Of a stretch of DNA of 64,000 bases, positions 7,400 through 17,407 are shown piece after piece (position 1 is the first letter of the stretch; every line of letters begins with the position of its first letter). This stretch comes from Cyanidiococcus yangmingshanensis (Eukaryota > Rhodophyta > Bangiophyceae > Cyanidiales > Cyanidiaceae): assembly GCA_013995675.1 (NCBI GenBank), contig VWRR01000012.1, forward strand, positions 124,001-188,000, read 5' to 3'. The position numbers were made by a program, and so were the translations under genes. Under the pieces are notes generated by a model. It worked only from the letters and a program-made list of their open reading frames with translations. It made no database searches and was not told where the DNA came from.

Positions 7400-9958
7400 T
7401 CAGGACATTCTTAGGCGGTTAATAATTCGCAGATAACACTGAACGTATCTTTCAGACATTAGGACTACCCTTTTTGCAATGGTATTCCGGGAAGAGGTAC
7501 TCATGGTTTTCAGAGTCTTTGATTGTGTCCAGGTGTCACTCAAGTCCCGAACAAGTGAGCTCAATATGTGGGACTCCATGAATGTCGCCAGATCCGCGAA
7601 GACGTCGACCAAGTCAAGCACGGCTTTGCATGCAGGCTGATGCTCAATCATTTCGTGAACGTATGCAAATACCCGGGTGCACCACAAGCGCACACAAAGT
7701 GCCTCTTCGGATGAGTTCGGCTCCAATTCCCGCTCCTGGATGAAATTCCTCACTTCATTAAGAAAATTCAGGCAGGACAAGATCGTGCTTGAAGCTAACG
7801 TATCGAGCCCTTCTAACCATTTGCGCAGCGCAGAAGCGTGCGCTTCAAGCTCCGCAACGCCAAGGCCATCAGGCTTTTGTGGCCGCAGTTTCGACCCTCT
7901 GTCGTAAACATAGTCGCACCAGTCCATATACTTCCTTTCAACATCAAAATACGAACACCAGCAACGCCACTCAGACTCCTGCGTGAGTTCTGTGCACGGC
8001 TGATCGGAATTTCTCTCAAATAAAACAATCGTTCGGGCATATTCTGCTAAATTATCCAAGTAGAGTCTTCTTACAGCCTCCCGACAACATGCTGCATAGA
8101 TCTCTCCCGATCCGCTGCGATGCTCTTTCAGTAGCGAGAGGCAACCTTCAATACGAGACAAATCCTGTTCGCTAAATTCTCCAAGTCGCAAAGTCATCCG
8201 TCTTTGGGCTGTACTCCATGTAAAGTGCCAAAATTCGACCGCTATGTCCTTGAGAAGGTCGAGCTCGCCAATAGTTTCGGAAACTTTTGTCACAGCCGAG
8301 ACGATTGTACCCAAGTCAGAGGGAGGGCTCGCGTACGCGAACTCTACGCAAGTTCGGATACGCATCTCCCGATTAGACAGGCAACCGATATAGTGCGCTA
8401 CCAGATCGTACAGAAGCTTTCGGTCCTGAACGCGATTTCTCAACAGCAATATGTAGGAGGTCAGAAGAGAGTCACCCGTTGAAGAGCCCTCCTCGAGACT
8501 CTGAGATGACTGTTGCGTCCTCAAATACCAGTGCAAATGCACTGCAAAGGATAACAAAAGCTGCGGATAGTCATCGTTGTCGTAACTGACACTGGAACCA
8601 TCCGACATATTTGGGTGATTCTCCAGGTTTTCTTTCATATGATTTGAAAGGACGCGAAGAATCTCCCCGTGGTTCCGCGGATATCCCCCAAAAAGAAGAG
8701 GCAAGATGCACATGGGCTGTCTATTATCTTTCGGGTGTAACCCTGCCAAACAGCATTCAAATACCTCCATGATCCGTTTTTCAGGTATATCAATGGGACA
8801 TTGAGTTTGTGCATCAGCACACTCTCCCATTTCAAGTAAGAGTCCATCGGGCAAGTATATGCTCCTATCTGCGCTGTCACGGAAATGACAGAGAGTTCGG
8901 TTCTCCAGATATGCATCGAGCAGCCCCCAAAATTGAGCCCACAATCTGTCCTCAAGCAAGGGAGAATCGGTCAAATGCTGCGGGAGAGGCCCTCCGGAGA
9001 GAAGACACAGGATGGCTTTTTCCCAAAAGTTCAGCCCGTCATATCTCGAAATTTCCCGAGCCAAAAACCGCCAAAGCAGCCAGTGTGAACCGCGGGCGCC
9101 ATCGGAAGATGCAAGCGTAGCGGATCGGCCTGCTAGGATAAGGGCGGCCCGCCAGTACTGACCAGCGTCCCGCAAGAGCTCTGATGCTCGCTCCAGTCGA
9201 CCGCAACGTATGAGGCAAAAACATGCACGACACAACCTCTCGTCAGCTTTGGCGTCCTCATCCACTAGCTGCAGGTCTCCACGAAGAGCAGCGTCAATGT
9301 CAAACAATAAGCCATGATCGAGAGAAAGCCCCCATCGGTAGGACGGATCCCACAAGCTCCCCAGCTCAAGAATCGCATTGCTGTTGTCACCAATAGAAGC
9401 GTCTAGTTCAAGCGCAGCAGCTCTCTCTAACCACTCCAACATTGTCCGACAAACCATCACGCCTGGAAGGCCTGCGATCGATTTTGGAAGGAGACCGCTG
9501 CCATCATCTGAAAAAATACGAGAGAGCTGGTCTAAAGCAGCGGGGCGAATTTCACTGCTGGTTTCTTTCTGGCTCTTAACGGTGTGATCAGAAAAGTAGC
9601 CCGTTCGTTTCTCCTGATCCAGGATATGGATCAGCAACCAAAGATTCCTTTGCGTCCTCAACTCGTCGAGAAGCCCGCGGACGTCGTCGAAGCCCGTTGG
9701 CGTTCGGGCTGAGTCATCGCAAACTTTGCAGGCAGAAACATATAGGTCGTGCAAGCCCATTGCAACGCTAAGAGGAAAACGATCAGGGCGTTCTAGACAC
9801 AAAAGGAACAAATCTTCGTAGATGTGCAGAGCCTTAGACCTAACAAGCGTCCCTAAAAATTCGCTCTCCGCACTCTTGAACAGTTCTTTACGAGGAACAG
9901 CAGTGCTGCAGCTCGGGGAGATCCTCGTGAGCCCACCTTTTCTGAACAGAAGATGGTT
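7400..9958 (-). CDS. NUP107: Nucleoporin NUP107/NUP84, 5' end unresolved
   Basis: The frame reads 852 residues without a break, of the alpha-solenoid NUP107 family, a core part of the Y-shaped nuclear pore scaffold. Recognisable blocks are FPLSVAMGLHDLYVSACK, the central RLCRACFCLIRCGRLERASELLRDAGQYWRAALILAG, then the WLLWRFLAREISR and FWEKAILCLLSGG.. LWAQFWGLLDAYLE segments. Length is in the usual 800-950 range. The frame is open from 9958 down, with a TGA just above, and contains no ATG before residue 65, so the true N-terminus must lie above, in another frame or exon. Minus-strand frames at 9970-10140 look coding (VYLERSEVQLPRELANFAQ) and could be joined by indels or by a 31-nt GT..AG stretch ending TTCTGTTCAG. 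The neighbour starts on the opposite strand at 10140. Confidence 0.82.
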   Translation of the reverse strand, partial: NHLLFRKGGLTRISPSCSTAVPRKELFKSAESEFLGTLVRSKALHIYEDLFLLCLERPDRFPLSVAMGLHDLYVSACKVCDDSARTPTGFDDVRGLLDELRTQRNLWLLIHILDQEKRTGYFSDHTVKSQKETSSEIRPAALDQLSRIFSDDGSGLLPKSIAGLPGVMVCRTMLEWLERAAALELDASIGDNSNAILELGSLWDPSYRWGLSLDHGLLFDIDAALRGDLQLVDEDAKADERLCRACFCLIRCGRLERASELLRDAGQYWRAALILAGRSATLASSDGARGSHWLLWRFLAREISRYDGLNFWEKAILCLLSGGPLPQHLTDSPLLEDRLWAQFWGLLDAYLENRTLCHFRDSADRSIYLPDGLLLEMGECADAQTQCPIDIPEKRIMEVFECCLAGLHPKDNRQPMCILPLLFGGYPRNHGEILRVLSNHMKENLENHPNMSDGSSVSYDNDDYPQLLLSFAVHLHWYLRTQQSSQSLEEGSSTGDSLLTSYILLLRNRVQDRKLLYDLVAHYIGCLSNREMRIRTCVEFAYASPPSDLGTIVSAVTKVSETIGELDLLKDIAVEFWHFTWSTAQRRMTLRLGEFSEQDLSRIEGCLSLLKEHRSGSGEIYAACCREAVRRLYLDNLAEYARTIVLFERNSDQPCTELTQESEWRCWCSYFDVERKYMDWCDYVYDRGSKLRPQKPDGLGVAELEAHASALRKWLEGLDTLASSTILSCLNFLNEVRNFIQERELEPNSSEEALCVRLWCTRVFAYVHEMIEHQPACKAVLDLVDVFADLATFMESHILSSLVRDLSDTWTQSKTLKTMSTSSRNTIAKRVVLMSERYVQCYLRIINRLRMS

Positions 9959-10139
9959 TCATCGACTTCTACAAGTTGTTTCGTGGAATAGTTAGAGATA
10001 TCAATAACTGGGCACCAGCAACTTTCGTACGCGATGCTCTCCACACTCGTCTCACCGTCAGTTTCTGCGCGAAATTGGCAAGTTCGCGCGGCAACTGGAC
10101 CTCACTGCGCTCAAGGTACACGGACGCCCTTCAGTGCGC

Positions 10140-11012
10140 ATGGACAGTGAGGAAGAAGGATCACTGGATGAGGGGATAGAGGAACTGTACAAGAAAGGAC
10201 TTCTAGTCCAGAAACATGAGTTATCGGAAATTTTGACGAAATCTACGCACCGTCTCCCGGAAGCGCTATGTCAGAAAGACGGCACGAGTATCCTTCGAAC
10301 AGGGCGCGTGCAGCAGCGACGGGCTCTCATATTGCTACCCGCGTACGTACAATTTCCCGCAACCCGAGGCAACGTGAATAAACTGGAGGATGAGAGTGCG
10401 ATTTTGGGAAAGATATCTGGTTTGGAAACACAGAGGCCCGTGTTGAGACTAGTTCGCAAAGGCGTAGGCGAAGTCCGTCTTCATGGACACAAACTGCGAC
10501 CAAGAAATGTGTTTGTCACCCTTAAGAGTATGAGCAATTTACATAAAGGAAAGTTTCTGCGAGTGGACGATACAATGGAGGAAGTAATCATTTTTGCCGA
10601 ACTAGAGACCTGTTTACAGGAGGAGCCCGAATCGAATGATATGTCTCCGTTAGCAATGCAATTTCATAAGGTCGAGTGCTCAAATGTGGTGGTCGAAATG
10701 AGCGAAAATCGGATATCAAGTGGGGGCGTACGAACCTCACCGCATGAGGTTCCCAAAATCATGAACGAAAATCCCGGGAAGCGATGTGACTGCCCTTTGC
10801 CTCCCATTGGAAAGCACGATTCGAGCAGAAGTGCTCTGATGCCTGTAGGCGGCTTCACAGGGCATCTATCAGAAGCGAACGCCAAGGTCTCACCGATAGT
10901 GCCTTACATATTTACGAAAAAGTTGAGCGAGCTTTCTCCAGCAGCATCCCGCTTGAATCTCATGGGAAGCTCTCAGACCATGTGGAAAAGTATCCCTCAT
11001 GAATCTCTTTGA
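10140..11012 (+). CDS. RHL1-like protein, putative topoisomerase VI accessory subunit
   Basis: The 290-residue protein shows, at about residues 45-155, a region that I read as similar to plant RHL1: a P-x-x-x-x-P-A-T-R-G strand, GKISGLETQRPVLRLV, then GEVRLHGHKLRPRNVFVTLKSM and a following VIIFAELE strand. RHL1 is a DNA-binding partner of the eukaryotic topoisomerase VI, which drives endoreduplication in plants and is known from red algae. The C-terminal half is low-complexity and poorly conserved-looking, as in RHL1. The ATG at 10140 is used; an in-frame GTG lies two codons above. The assignment is from memory of the family pattern and is tentative; a profile search would settle it. Confidence 0.45.
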   Translation: MDSEEEGSLDEGIEELYKKGLLVQKHELSEILTKSTHRLPEALCQKDGTSILRTGRVQQRRALILLPAYVQFPATRGNVNKLEDESAILGKISGLETQRPVLRLVRKGVGEVRLHGHKLRPRNVFVTLKSMSNLHKGKFLRVDDTMEEVIIFAELETCLQEEPESNDMSPLAMQFHKVECSNVVVEMSENRISSGGVRTSPHEVPKIMNENPGKRCDCPLPPIGKHDSSRSALMPVGGFTGHLSEANAKVSPIVPYIFTKKLSELSPAASRLNLMGSSQTMWKSIPHESL

Positions 11013-12618
11013 GGGACTCGTTTTTTCACGGAAACATGTCGGCAATGTTAAACTCTCCTATGACCAATCGCGGAAGAAGGTAACCACCAAACGTCGGCCG
11101 AGCTAGTCGAAGATGCATCTCTGGTCAAAAATCTAGATAAAACTCGAATTCCCGCTAGAGTTTCGGCTTTGTAGCTCGGGTATCTGGGCAGGTTCGGGCT
11201 CACTAGTTGATCCTGCAGAAACTAATCTGAAGCTTTAGCATGTCAGACAAATAAAGGCCGTTGAGCTCGTTGCCCTAACTATTGAGCTTTTCCCAAGAAC
11301 GTTCCATAATCTTTGGACAGAAATGTGCCGCAGATTCGATGATCTACACAGAGAGAGGTTAAAAGCGAGCAGTTAAATCTGTTATAGGGGTTCTGGATTT
11401 GGTTCTTAGATGAAGCAGACAAAAAACAAGTACTTTGATGAAAAAAAGATGAAAATTCATCACAGAATTTTCTGAAAGGATCATGCAGACTTTGTGCTGA
11501 TCGCTCCAAGTTGCTGGTTGCCCGGCCTAAACTTTATTCCATACCGAAGCTATGGCGCTTCTCGCGAATTATTCAGTATAAAAGAGACTATGTAACGAAG
11601 ATTCCAAGCAGCTAAAAAACGAAGTAGTGCATAATACATGACGAGGAGCGTATCGCAACCCAGTTTCGGGGCCACAAATCTGTTAGTAAAAAATCGAAAT
11701 CGTCGTGTTGCAATCGATGCGCGATGAGGGATAAATTGATCAATTGATTTTCGTTTCAGTGTTGAGAACCTCTGAAATGTGTATTATGGATCCTTGTTCC
11801 TTAGCAGTCAGTGTAATTGCCGTTTATATAACAACTGCAGGTGTTTTTGTCGTTGGCCTGACGTTATTCTAATAATTGCCCGATTCATATTTTCTTTTCT
11901 AGGGAAACGAAGATGCTTTCGACCTTTGAATGTTGAGCCAGAATTTTTTCGAAAGCGTAAGCTGTCGTGCTCGTAATGCCTTTTCACTCTTCCTGTGCTG
12001 GTTGATAGCAGTCAATGTGGAATAAGTTGTTTCGAATCGTCGAAACTAGCCAATAAAGGTTCTTTACTGTTTGACTCCGAGCTTTGCACGGCTTGGATCA
12101 CTTTGCGGTTGGAATGCGTGTAGCCGCATAAGAGCTTTTACGAATCCATGCGGAAATCCGCTCATCGGCGACCGAGTAACGCAGCCTATAGGCAGCGAGA
12201 GTGAATGCTGAATCCTCTCATTGACCTGCAGATGTCAATATTATGTGCATGCCTTCATGCTGAGCGTGTTGTACTTGTAAAACCGCTCGGTGACAATACA
12301 TATTTCGAACGAGCTTTCGATGTGTGTGTTTTGCGTCTTTGCGGGTCTACCTGCTCTGAGCTGTATGATTCTAACTATCGCATCTTCTGACTCTATGTAA
12401 TAGGACTGGTCCTGAGCCAGAATTCTCTATGGTTTTCCACATACCTGTCGAACAGTTATTCATCGACGAGCGACATCGGCCTATCGTTGACAACGGGCTA
12501 TGTCTCGCCAGTCGCATCCATCCTGGATTACCGGACAGATGCGTATTCGTCCATCCTCGCGCCACCTGTTCAATTCAATCATCAAGTATGTTTGGTAGGA
12601 AGCAAAATCGAGCTGCTA
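11013..12618. other. Intergenic, 1.6 kb, AT-richer, nothing recognised
   Basis: No gene or repeat was identified. Base composition is visibly richer in A and T than the flanking genes, with poly-A/T short runs, and open frames are all short. It may hold 3' UTRs of both flanking genes and unrecognised noncoding RNA. Confidence 0.4.
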
Positions 12619-13656
12619 TCATATGCTATAGAGGGATATGTCCCGCCTCTCGTACGAAAAGAGAAAGGCGTTCTTGTTTTTTTCAGGATTTAGCGGCTTC
12701 AGCACACGTAAACAGCCGGTTGCGTGTCGAGACTGACCGGAGCGTAGTCTCTCTAATGATACTATTCGGTCTGCGCGGCTGCGAAGCTGCTCAAGAAAAG
12801 CAGTCTTCTCCATATCTCGATGAACTGTCAGAAAAGCAGCTAATGGCGCCAGCTTCGATTGACAAGCTCGTTTCATGAGCCAGTCAAGGAACTGAATGAA
12901 GGAACTCCCGTCGTCACTCATGAGATTGCATAAGTTTGTAATACTATGGACCACGAAAAGCAAGGGCATATTCGCTTCCTCCGATTTTTGCTCCATACAG
13001 GTCAATAATATGGCAGAGAAAATCTTTCAAGCCACTCCAGTTGCGATTCTGCTCGGTGCTATGGCTCTGACTCACTCGCACTTCGTAGAAACGAGTCCCT
13101 TCAGGGCCCATACTTCCAATCCTCTAGAATCAGTGCATCTAAAGTGTTATTTCGAGCTGAGCTCAGAGCATAGTCCTTCTCGCCAGAGATGGTAAAAACT
13201 TTCGTTCGGGAAGGTGCTGCGAGTCTGGGAAACGGTGGCAGTTCCAGGAAAGCGCTCGACAAACGAAGCGCAGCCGCTCTTGTAAAGGGCAGCAATTTCC
13301 TCCGAGTCAACCACCGCGATTCTCAGAATTTCACTGTATGAGCTCTTGGTCAAAATTTTGAAAACGACAGGTGCAGCTGGACAAAGCGCTTCGTCTTCGA
13401 TAAGCGTCACGAGCAACGGTCGTGACTGGTCTTCGACAGTGGGTTCGTACCTGCTCCACCAGGCTTTCGGGAAAGCTTCCAAGAGCCCCTCTCTCTTGCC
13501 CCAACCAAGCGCGTCGGAAAACAAATCACATTTCATCTGCAGGAGCCTGATTTTCCGACCGTTTCGCTCAATCAAAGTGTCATTAGTGTAAAAATTCGCT
13601 GTACGGTAGAAAGAAATTGTTATGTGCTGACAACATGAACACCCGGCCCGCCGCAT
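12619..13656 (-). CDS. Elongator subunit 5-like protein, several frame breaks
   Basis: No single long frame exists, but four consecutive minus-strand pieces join in order, each one base forward of the last: 13656-13147, then 13310-13101, a short piece starting about 13111, and 13005-12619. Together they give about 350 residues. The last piece has the shape of the Elp5/Elp6 RecA-like fold: a hydrophobic strand LLFVVHSITNL, a helix, the strand LAAFLTVHRDM with the His-Asp found in Elp5, then a C-terminal beta sheet ending FSYERRDISLYSI. Elongator modifies wobble uridines in tRNA. The first piece, starting at ATG 13656, has no motif that I recognise. Joining is inference, and the Elp5 call is tentative. 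Confidence 0.38.
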
Positions 13657-13800
13657 ACGCGCTATAATCGTCCATTTATGTCCGGCCTGGGTATCGAGGC
13701 ATCAATCTGCAGCTACCACCTTCTGATAAGAGGGCCTTTATCAGGTTTTGACGTTTGAAAAGGTCTTATTCGTGTCGCAGGCCGCCATTGCTTTGTTGGG

Positions 13801-15003
13801 ATGTTTGGCAATTGTGTGAGCTTGTTTGCCGCGAATCTGAAAACAGCTCATCGGGAAACTGTACGAGCTCTGCAGGAAAATATCCGTCCTCGTGCACTAT
13901 GCTGCGCGAGCTTTTTTCGCGCCTCACACAGACGAAACCTCGGTGCTGTTGGGAGTGCCACAGTCGAGGAAAGGCTTTCGCTTTCAAACATAAGCGATCT
14001 ACCAGGAGCTCGGAAACCGAAGAAACGCGTCGGACGTGGTCGGCGTTCGGGTTCAGGGAAGACTTGTGGTCGCGGTCATAAAGGTCAAAAAGCCCGTGCG
14101 GGTTCATCTTTGCCTGGCAGGGCGTTTGAAGGGGGACAGACTCCTTTGGTGCGACGCGTTCCGAAACGTGGCGGCTTCCCCATGGTTTCCGCACGAGACC
14201 CACTGCCGCTCAATTTGGGTTACATTCAGGAGCTGCTCGACCGAGGCCGCCTTAAGTTAGGCCCCGATAGAGTTGTGACCATGAAAACCTTGTATGACTC
14301 AGGCGCTATACTCCGCAGCACCAGAGCCAAAAGTAAGCTGTTCGATCATGGGATTAAGCTACTCGCTGGCAGGGCGACACTTTATAATACACCGCTCCAT
14401 TTCGAGGTCGCAGATGCAAGCGATCACGCCGTGAGACGGGTATATGAATGTGGGGGCAGTATCACTCTGGTTTACTACAACAAACTTGGTTTAAGAGCTC
14501 TCTTGAAACCAGAAAAATTTGACCAGTGGGTGGTATTTCAGAGTGATCTGGCACATTTTCGAGACCGGAACATCAGCTCCGAATCGAATTCTGCAGTAGT
14601 CGTGTATGAATATAATGACATTATCAAACGCGACGATCTATGGCCTCGAAGGAAGCCGATTCCCATAGAGGAGCAGTTCACTCTACAACCGTCAATCGAG
14701 CAAAATGGTGAACAGGGTACCAAACGACTTGTGCTGCCATCTGATGAGCGTTTCTTCAAAGCGCTGCGGCGGCTTTTCCATGGGGACGAGGAGCGGGTAT
14801 CAGAGTTTGTCGCCAATACGCCAATGGATCTGGATTCAGTTCCCCTTCCGGAATCTCGACCGATTATCGTACGACGACGAGTGCGCCTTCTTCCTATGTA
14901 TGCACGGCCTCCCCCGAGACTACTACTGCGTTATCCGCAGATAGATGAGCACGGGAGACCCATCAAAGATATGACTCCTCGTGTGTCCGCAACTCCCAGT
15001 TGA
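13801..15003 (+). CDS. Organellar ribosomal protein uL15 with long C-terminal extension
   Basis: This 400-residue protein contains a bacterial-type uL15 domain at about residues 65-240: the basic loop KKRVGRGRRSGSGKTCGRGHKGQKAR, the GGQTPLVRRVPKRGGF block and LNLGYIQELLDRGRL. An N-terminal 60 residues rich in Arg, Ala and Ser precedes it, as for an organelle presequence. The C-terminal 160 residues are an extension not found in bacterial L15, with proline-rich, basic end; mitochondrial uL15 proteins of other eukaryotes are similarly long, so a mitochondrial ribosome is favoured over the plastid. ATG 13801 is the only good start. Neighbours give no functional link. Confidence 0.85.
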   Translation: MFGNCVSLFAANLKTAHRETVRALQENIRPRALCCASFFRASHRRNLGAVGSATVEERLSLSNISDLPGARKPKKRVGRGRRSGSGKTCGRGHKGQKARAGSSLPGRAFEGGQTPLVRRVPKRGGFPMVSARDPLPLNLGYIQELLDRGRLKLGPDRVVTMKTLYDSGAILRSTRAKSKLFDHGIKLLAGRATLYNTPLHFEVADASDHAVRRVYECGGSITLVYYNKLGLRALLKPEKFDQWVVFQSDLAHFRDRNISSESNSAVVVYEYNDIIKRDDLWPRRKPIPIEEQFTLQPSIEQNGEQGTKRLVLPSDERFFKALRRLFHGDEERVSEFVANTPMDLDSVPLPESRPIIVRRRVRLLPMYARPPPRLLLRYPQIDEHGRPIKDMTPRVSATPS

Positions 15004-16156
15004 GAACAACATTGTCCATGCAGAATCGAATGGAGGCTTCTCTCAGACTTGCGTTATGTCTTTTGTTTCCAGCGAATATCTCTCCTGCACCACAGACTGA
15101 GTAAGGCAGCAGGTCCCTCTCGTTATGCTGGGCATGAGACATCAAAACGCACCGATGCCCATGAACTCCCCATGGCCTCGGAACGGGACTGGTGGATACA
15201 TGGGCCTATCGAGCATGGACCCATAAGTTGTTTCGCATCTTCTTGAGCGATAAATTCTCGTGGGCATGACGATCACACCGTAATCGTTTTCTGACTGGGG
15301 ACTCGAGGTCCTTTCTGCAGCGAACTCAGGATTTTGCAACAGAGGCGTCCAGCTTTTCATTTCTGTAATCTTTGGGCTTGTAATAAAAAGCGACAAACCC
15401 CTCCGTCGCATGAAAGTTTTTGTCTTGGGCCTTTTTAATGCTTCGGGTCCCCTGCTTCAGGTCGGAGAACTTTGCTGGTTCATGCAACACTTAGGCCGAG
15501 GACATATATGTCAGGGCTGCCACTATACGTAGTGTCTAGAAGGGGGCAGCACAGACAGCAAACCATTTTTCCCGCATACGCTCTCAATATGAGAATCCAG
15601 AAAAGAATTTAAAAACACAGAGGGACATATCTCTGCATCAACTTATTGGTTCCTAGGCCAGCGCAACACGAAATCAGCTTCTCTTCACTTCTGGAACTGT
15701 TGAAAACCCTAGGCTCTATCCAAAATACCCAAGTTCCTAAACATTGTATCAGCTCAGAACTGTGTCCCAACTTGATTGAGCGGTATCAAGTAAAAGTTTT
15801 CCAAGGTTGGTGGCTTTGCTAGTACTTAATGCTTACAGAGTGGCGCCACTATTTGCGCACAGCATCGCATTCGCGCCAGCTCTGCGAGACGTTCATAAGT
15901 ATCGACGCCGCCATCCGAAGGCGAGGTTGGAACATCCGCTGCGTGCAGAATCCATGGCCCGTACGTTGCGCTTGCAATGCATACGCTAGCGGCCGCGTCC
16001 AGACGAGCGCCCCTGGAGCGCTGCGAATGCCGCGAGCTCGATCAGCCCACGGCGACGCGCGTGCAGTGAGCTCCCATCCGAATCGACAAGCTCGCGCAGG
16101 GAAACCAAGTCTTCTCGCGTGCAGTTCAAAGTTTTCACGACGATTTTTCTCAAAAA
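15004..16156. other. Intergenic, 1.15 kb, nothing recognised
   Basis: Between uL15 and PsbQ, both on the plus strand. Short open frames on either strand carry no recognised motif; the frame at 15829-16257 overlaps the PsbQ start in another frame and is dismissed. The right end should carry the PsbQ promoter, probably light-controlled, but no element was recognised. Confidence 0.4.
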
Positions 16157-16813
16157 ATGTTCGTAGGCACAAGCGGTATTTTCGGAGAGAGACTTTGTTC
16201 TCGCTTGATGATCAAGCGGGCTCAGGGGGTTCGTTCGACTGTTGGGCGTGGTGCTAGGGTGACCACCGCAAAGCTCGCTGACGACACTCCTCTGGACAGA
16301 CGGCAGCTGCTGCAGTGGGTTGCAGCAACATCCGCGACTGTGCTGATCGGGAAAGCTTTGCCTTCGAGTGCGGCTGGAGAACCGAAGATGAGTTTCTTTG
16401 GTGCAGATGCACCCTCCAGCCCGTTTACCTATAATGAGAGAGAAGGAGAACCAGTCTACAAAGGCATCACACCGGAGCTGCTGAACGAATATCGTGCTTC
16501 TATCAACGGCGCTAAGAAGCGCATCGAGGATGCGGGTGAAGCAATTTCGAAAAAGTCCTGGGAGGACGTTCGGAGTGCCTTAAGACTCGCTGTTGGTACA
16601 CTGCGTAGTGTCTGCTCCAAAGTTAACTCTTACGCCATGGCACAGGCAACGAAGCAGGAGAAGCAGAATATTGAGAAGGCCTACCGTGAGTTTTTGAAAA
16701 GAATCGAAGATATGGACTTTGCTGCTCGAATGAAGGATCAAGACCGTGCCGAACGCCTTCGCACGGCCTCTATCTCCGCGCTCGACAATTGGATGTCCGT
16801 CGTGGGGATTTGA
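16157..16813 (+). CDS. PSBQ: Photosystem II extrinsic protein PsbQ (red-algal PsbQ')
   Basis: The 218-residue precursor has a bipartite plastid-thylakoid targeting region: a basic stretch with hydroxylated residues (1-45), then a twin-arginine thylakoid signal with RRQ, a hydrophobic core (LLQWVAATSATVLIG) and an A-x-A-type cleavage site near SSAAG (about residue 72). This points to Tat-dependent import into the lumen. The mature part, about 145 residues, is all-helical with the four-helix bundle pattern of PsbQ (LNEYRASINGAKKRIEDAG, SWEDVRSALRLAVGTLRS, ALDNWMSVVG at the end). PsbQ stabilises the oxygen-evolving manganese cluster; red algae have the divergent form PsbQ'. The ATG at 16157 gives a complete transit sequence. 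This gene is the best marker that the host is photosynthetic and of the red lineage. Confidence 0.85.
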   Translation: MFVGTSGIFGERLCSRLMIKRAQGVRSTVGRGARVTTAKLADDTPLDRRQLLQWVAATSATVLIGKALPSSAAGEPKMSFFGADAPSSPFTYNEREGEPVYKGITPELLNEYRASINGAKKRIEDAGEAISKKSWEDVRSALRLAVGTLRSVCSKVNSYAMAQATKQEKQNIEKAYREFLKRIEDMDFAARMKDQDRAERLRTASISALDNWMSVVGI

Positions 16814-17407
16814 GAATAGCTCTAGAATTCGCGTTGTGCAGAGTGAAAAAGAGCGGAGTAGTCTGCACGGAACCGAATACCTTCGCTGCGCTGTGGGAAG
16901 AATCGCTTCGATTTGGGGAGCTGATAGGTTTGCGTCTGTTGCATAAAAGCTGAGAGTTGTTATCAAGAATCCTCATATATCTCGCGAAATTCGCGGCAGC
17001 GAATTTGTATTTCCTCCGAGACGGAAAACTTTCGGATATTGAAGCGTCTAGGAAACTTCATTTTTTGAGCTCCAGGCGAAGTGCATGGGCGCTACTGAGG
17101 AGCAAGAGGCTCCTACTTTCAAGTTCCGAAAAGTCACGAACGGAACTGCATCGTCTTTTTCGAGGCTAACTATGGTAATTTCTCGGTTTCTGAAACGGTC
17201 ACGCGATTCCGCATACTTGAGAAGCCATGGGCGGCATTGGGTGTGTTCGGTGCATCTTGCCCAAACCAGGTGTCGACCAATTGGCATCCAAACGCGCTTT
17301 CTTGATATTGATACTCATACATGGGTCGAACCTCTATTTCGGAAAGATTTTTTCCTGAGGCTCGGGCTCCCCGAAGCTAAAATTATAGTATTTTGTGGCA
17401 GAATGCA
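16814..17407. other. Intergenic between PsbQ and repeat copy 1
   Basis: This 594-bp stretch has no recognised gene. It ends where similarity to the inverted copy at 44876-45635 begins, with no matching short target duplication around the copy. Confidence 0.4.

Noticed and set aside
12429-12878. Plus-strand frame of 149 codons
   Set aside because: It overlaps the Elongator-like minus piece, which has a better protein pattern.
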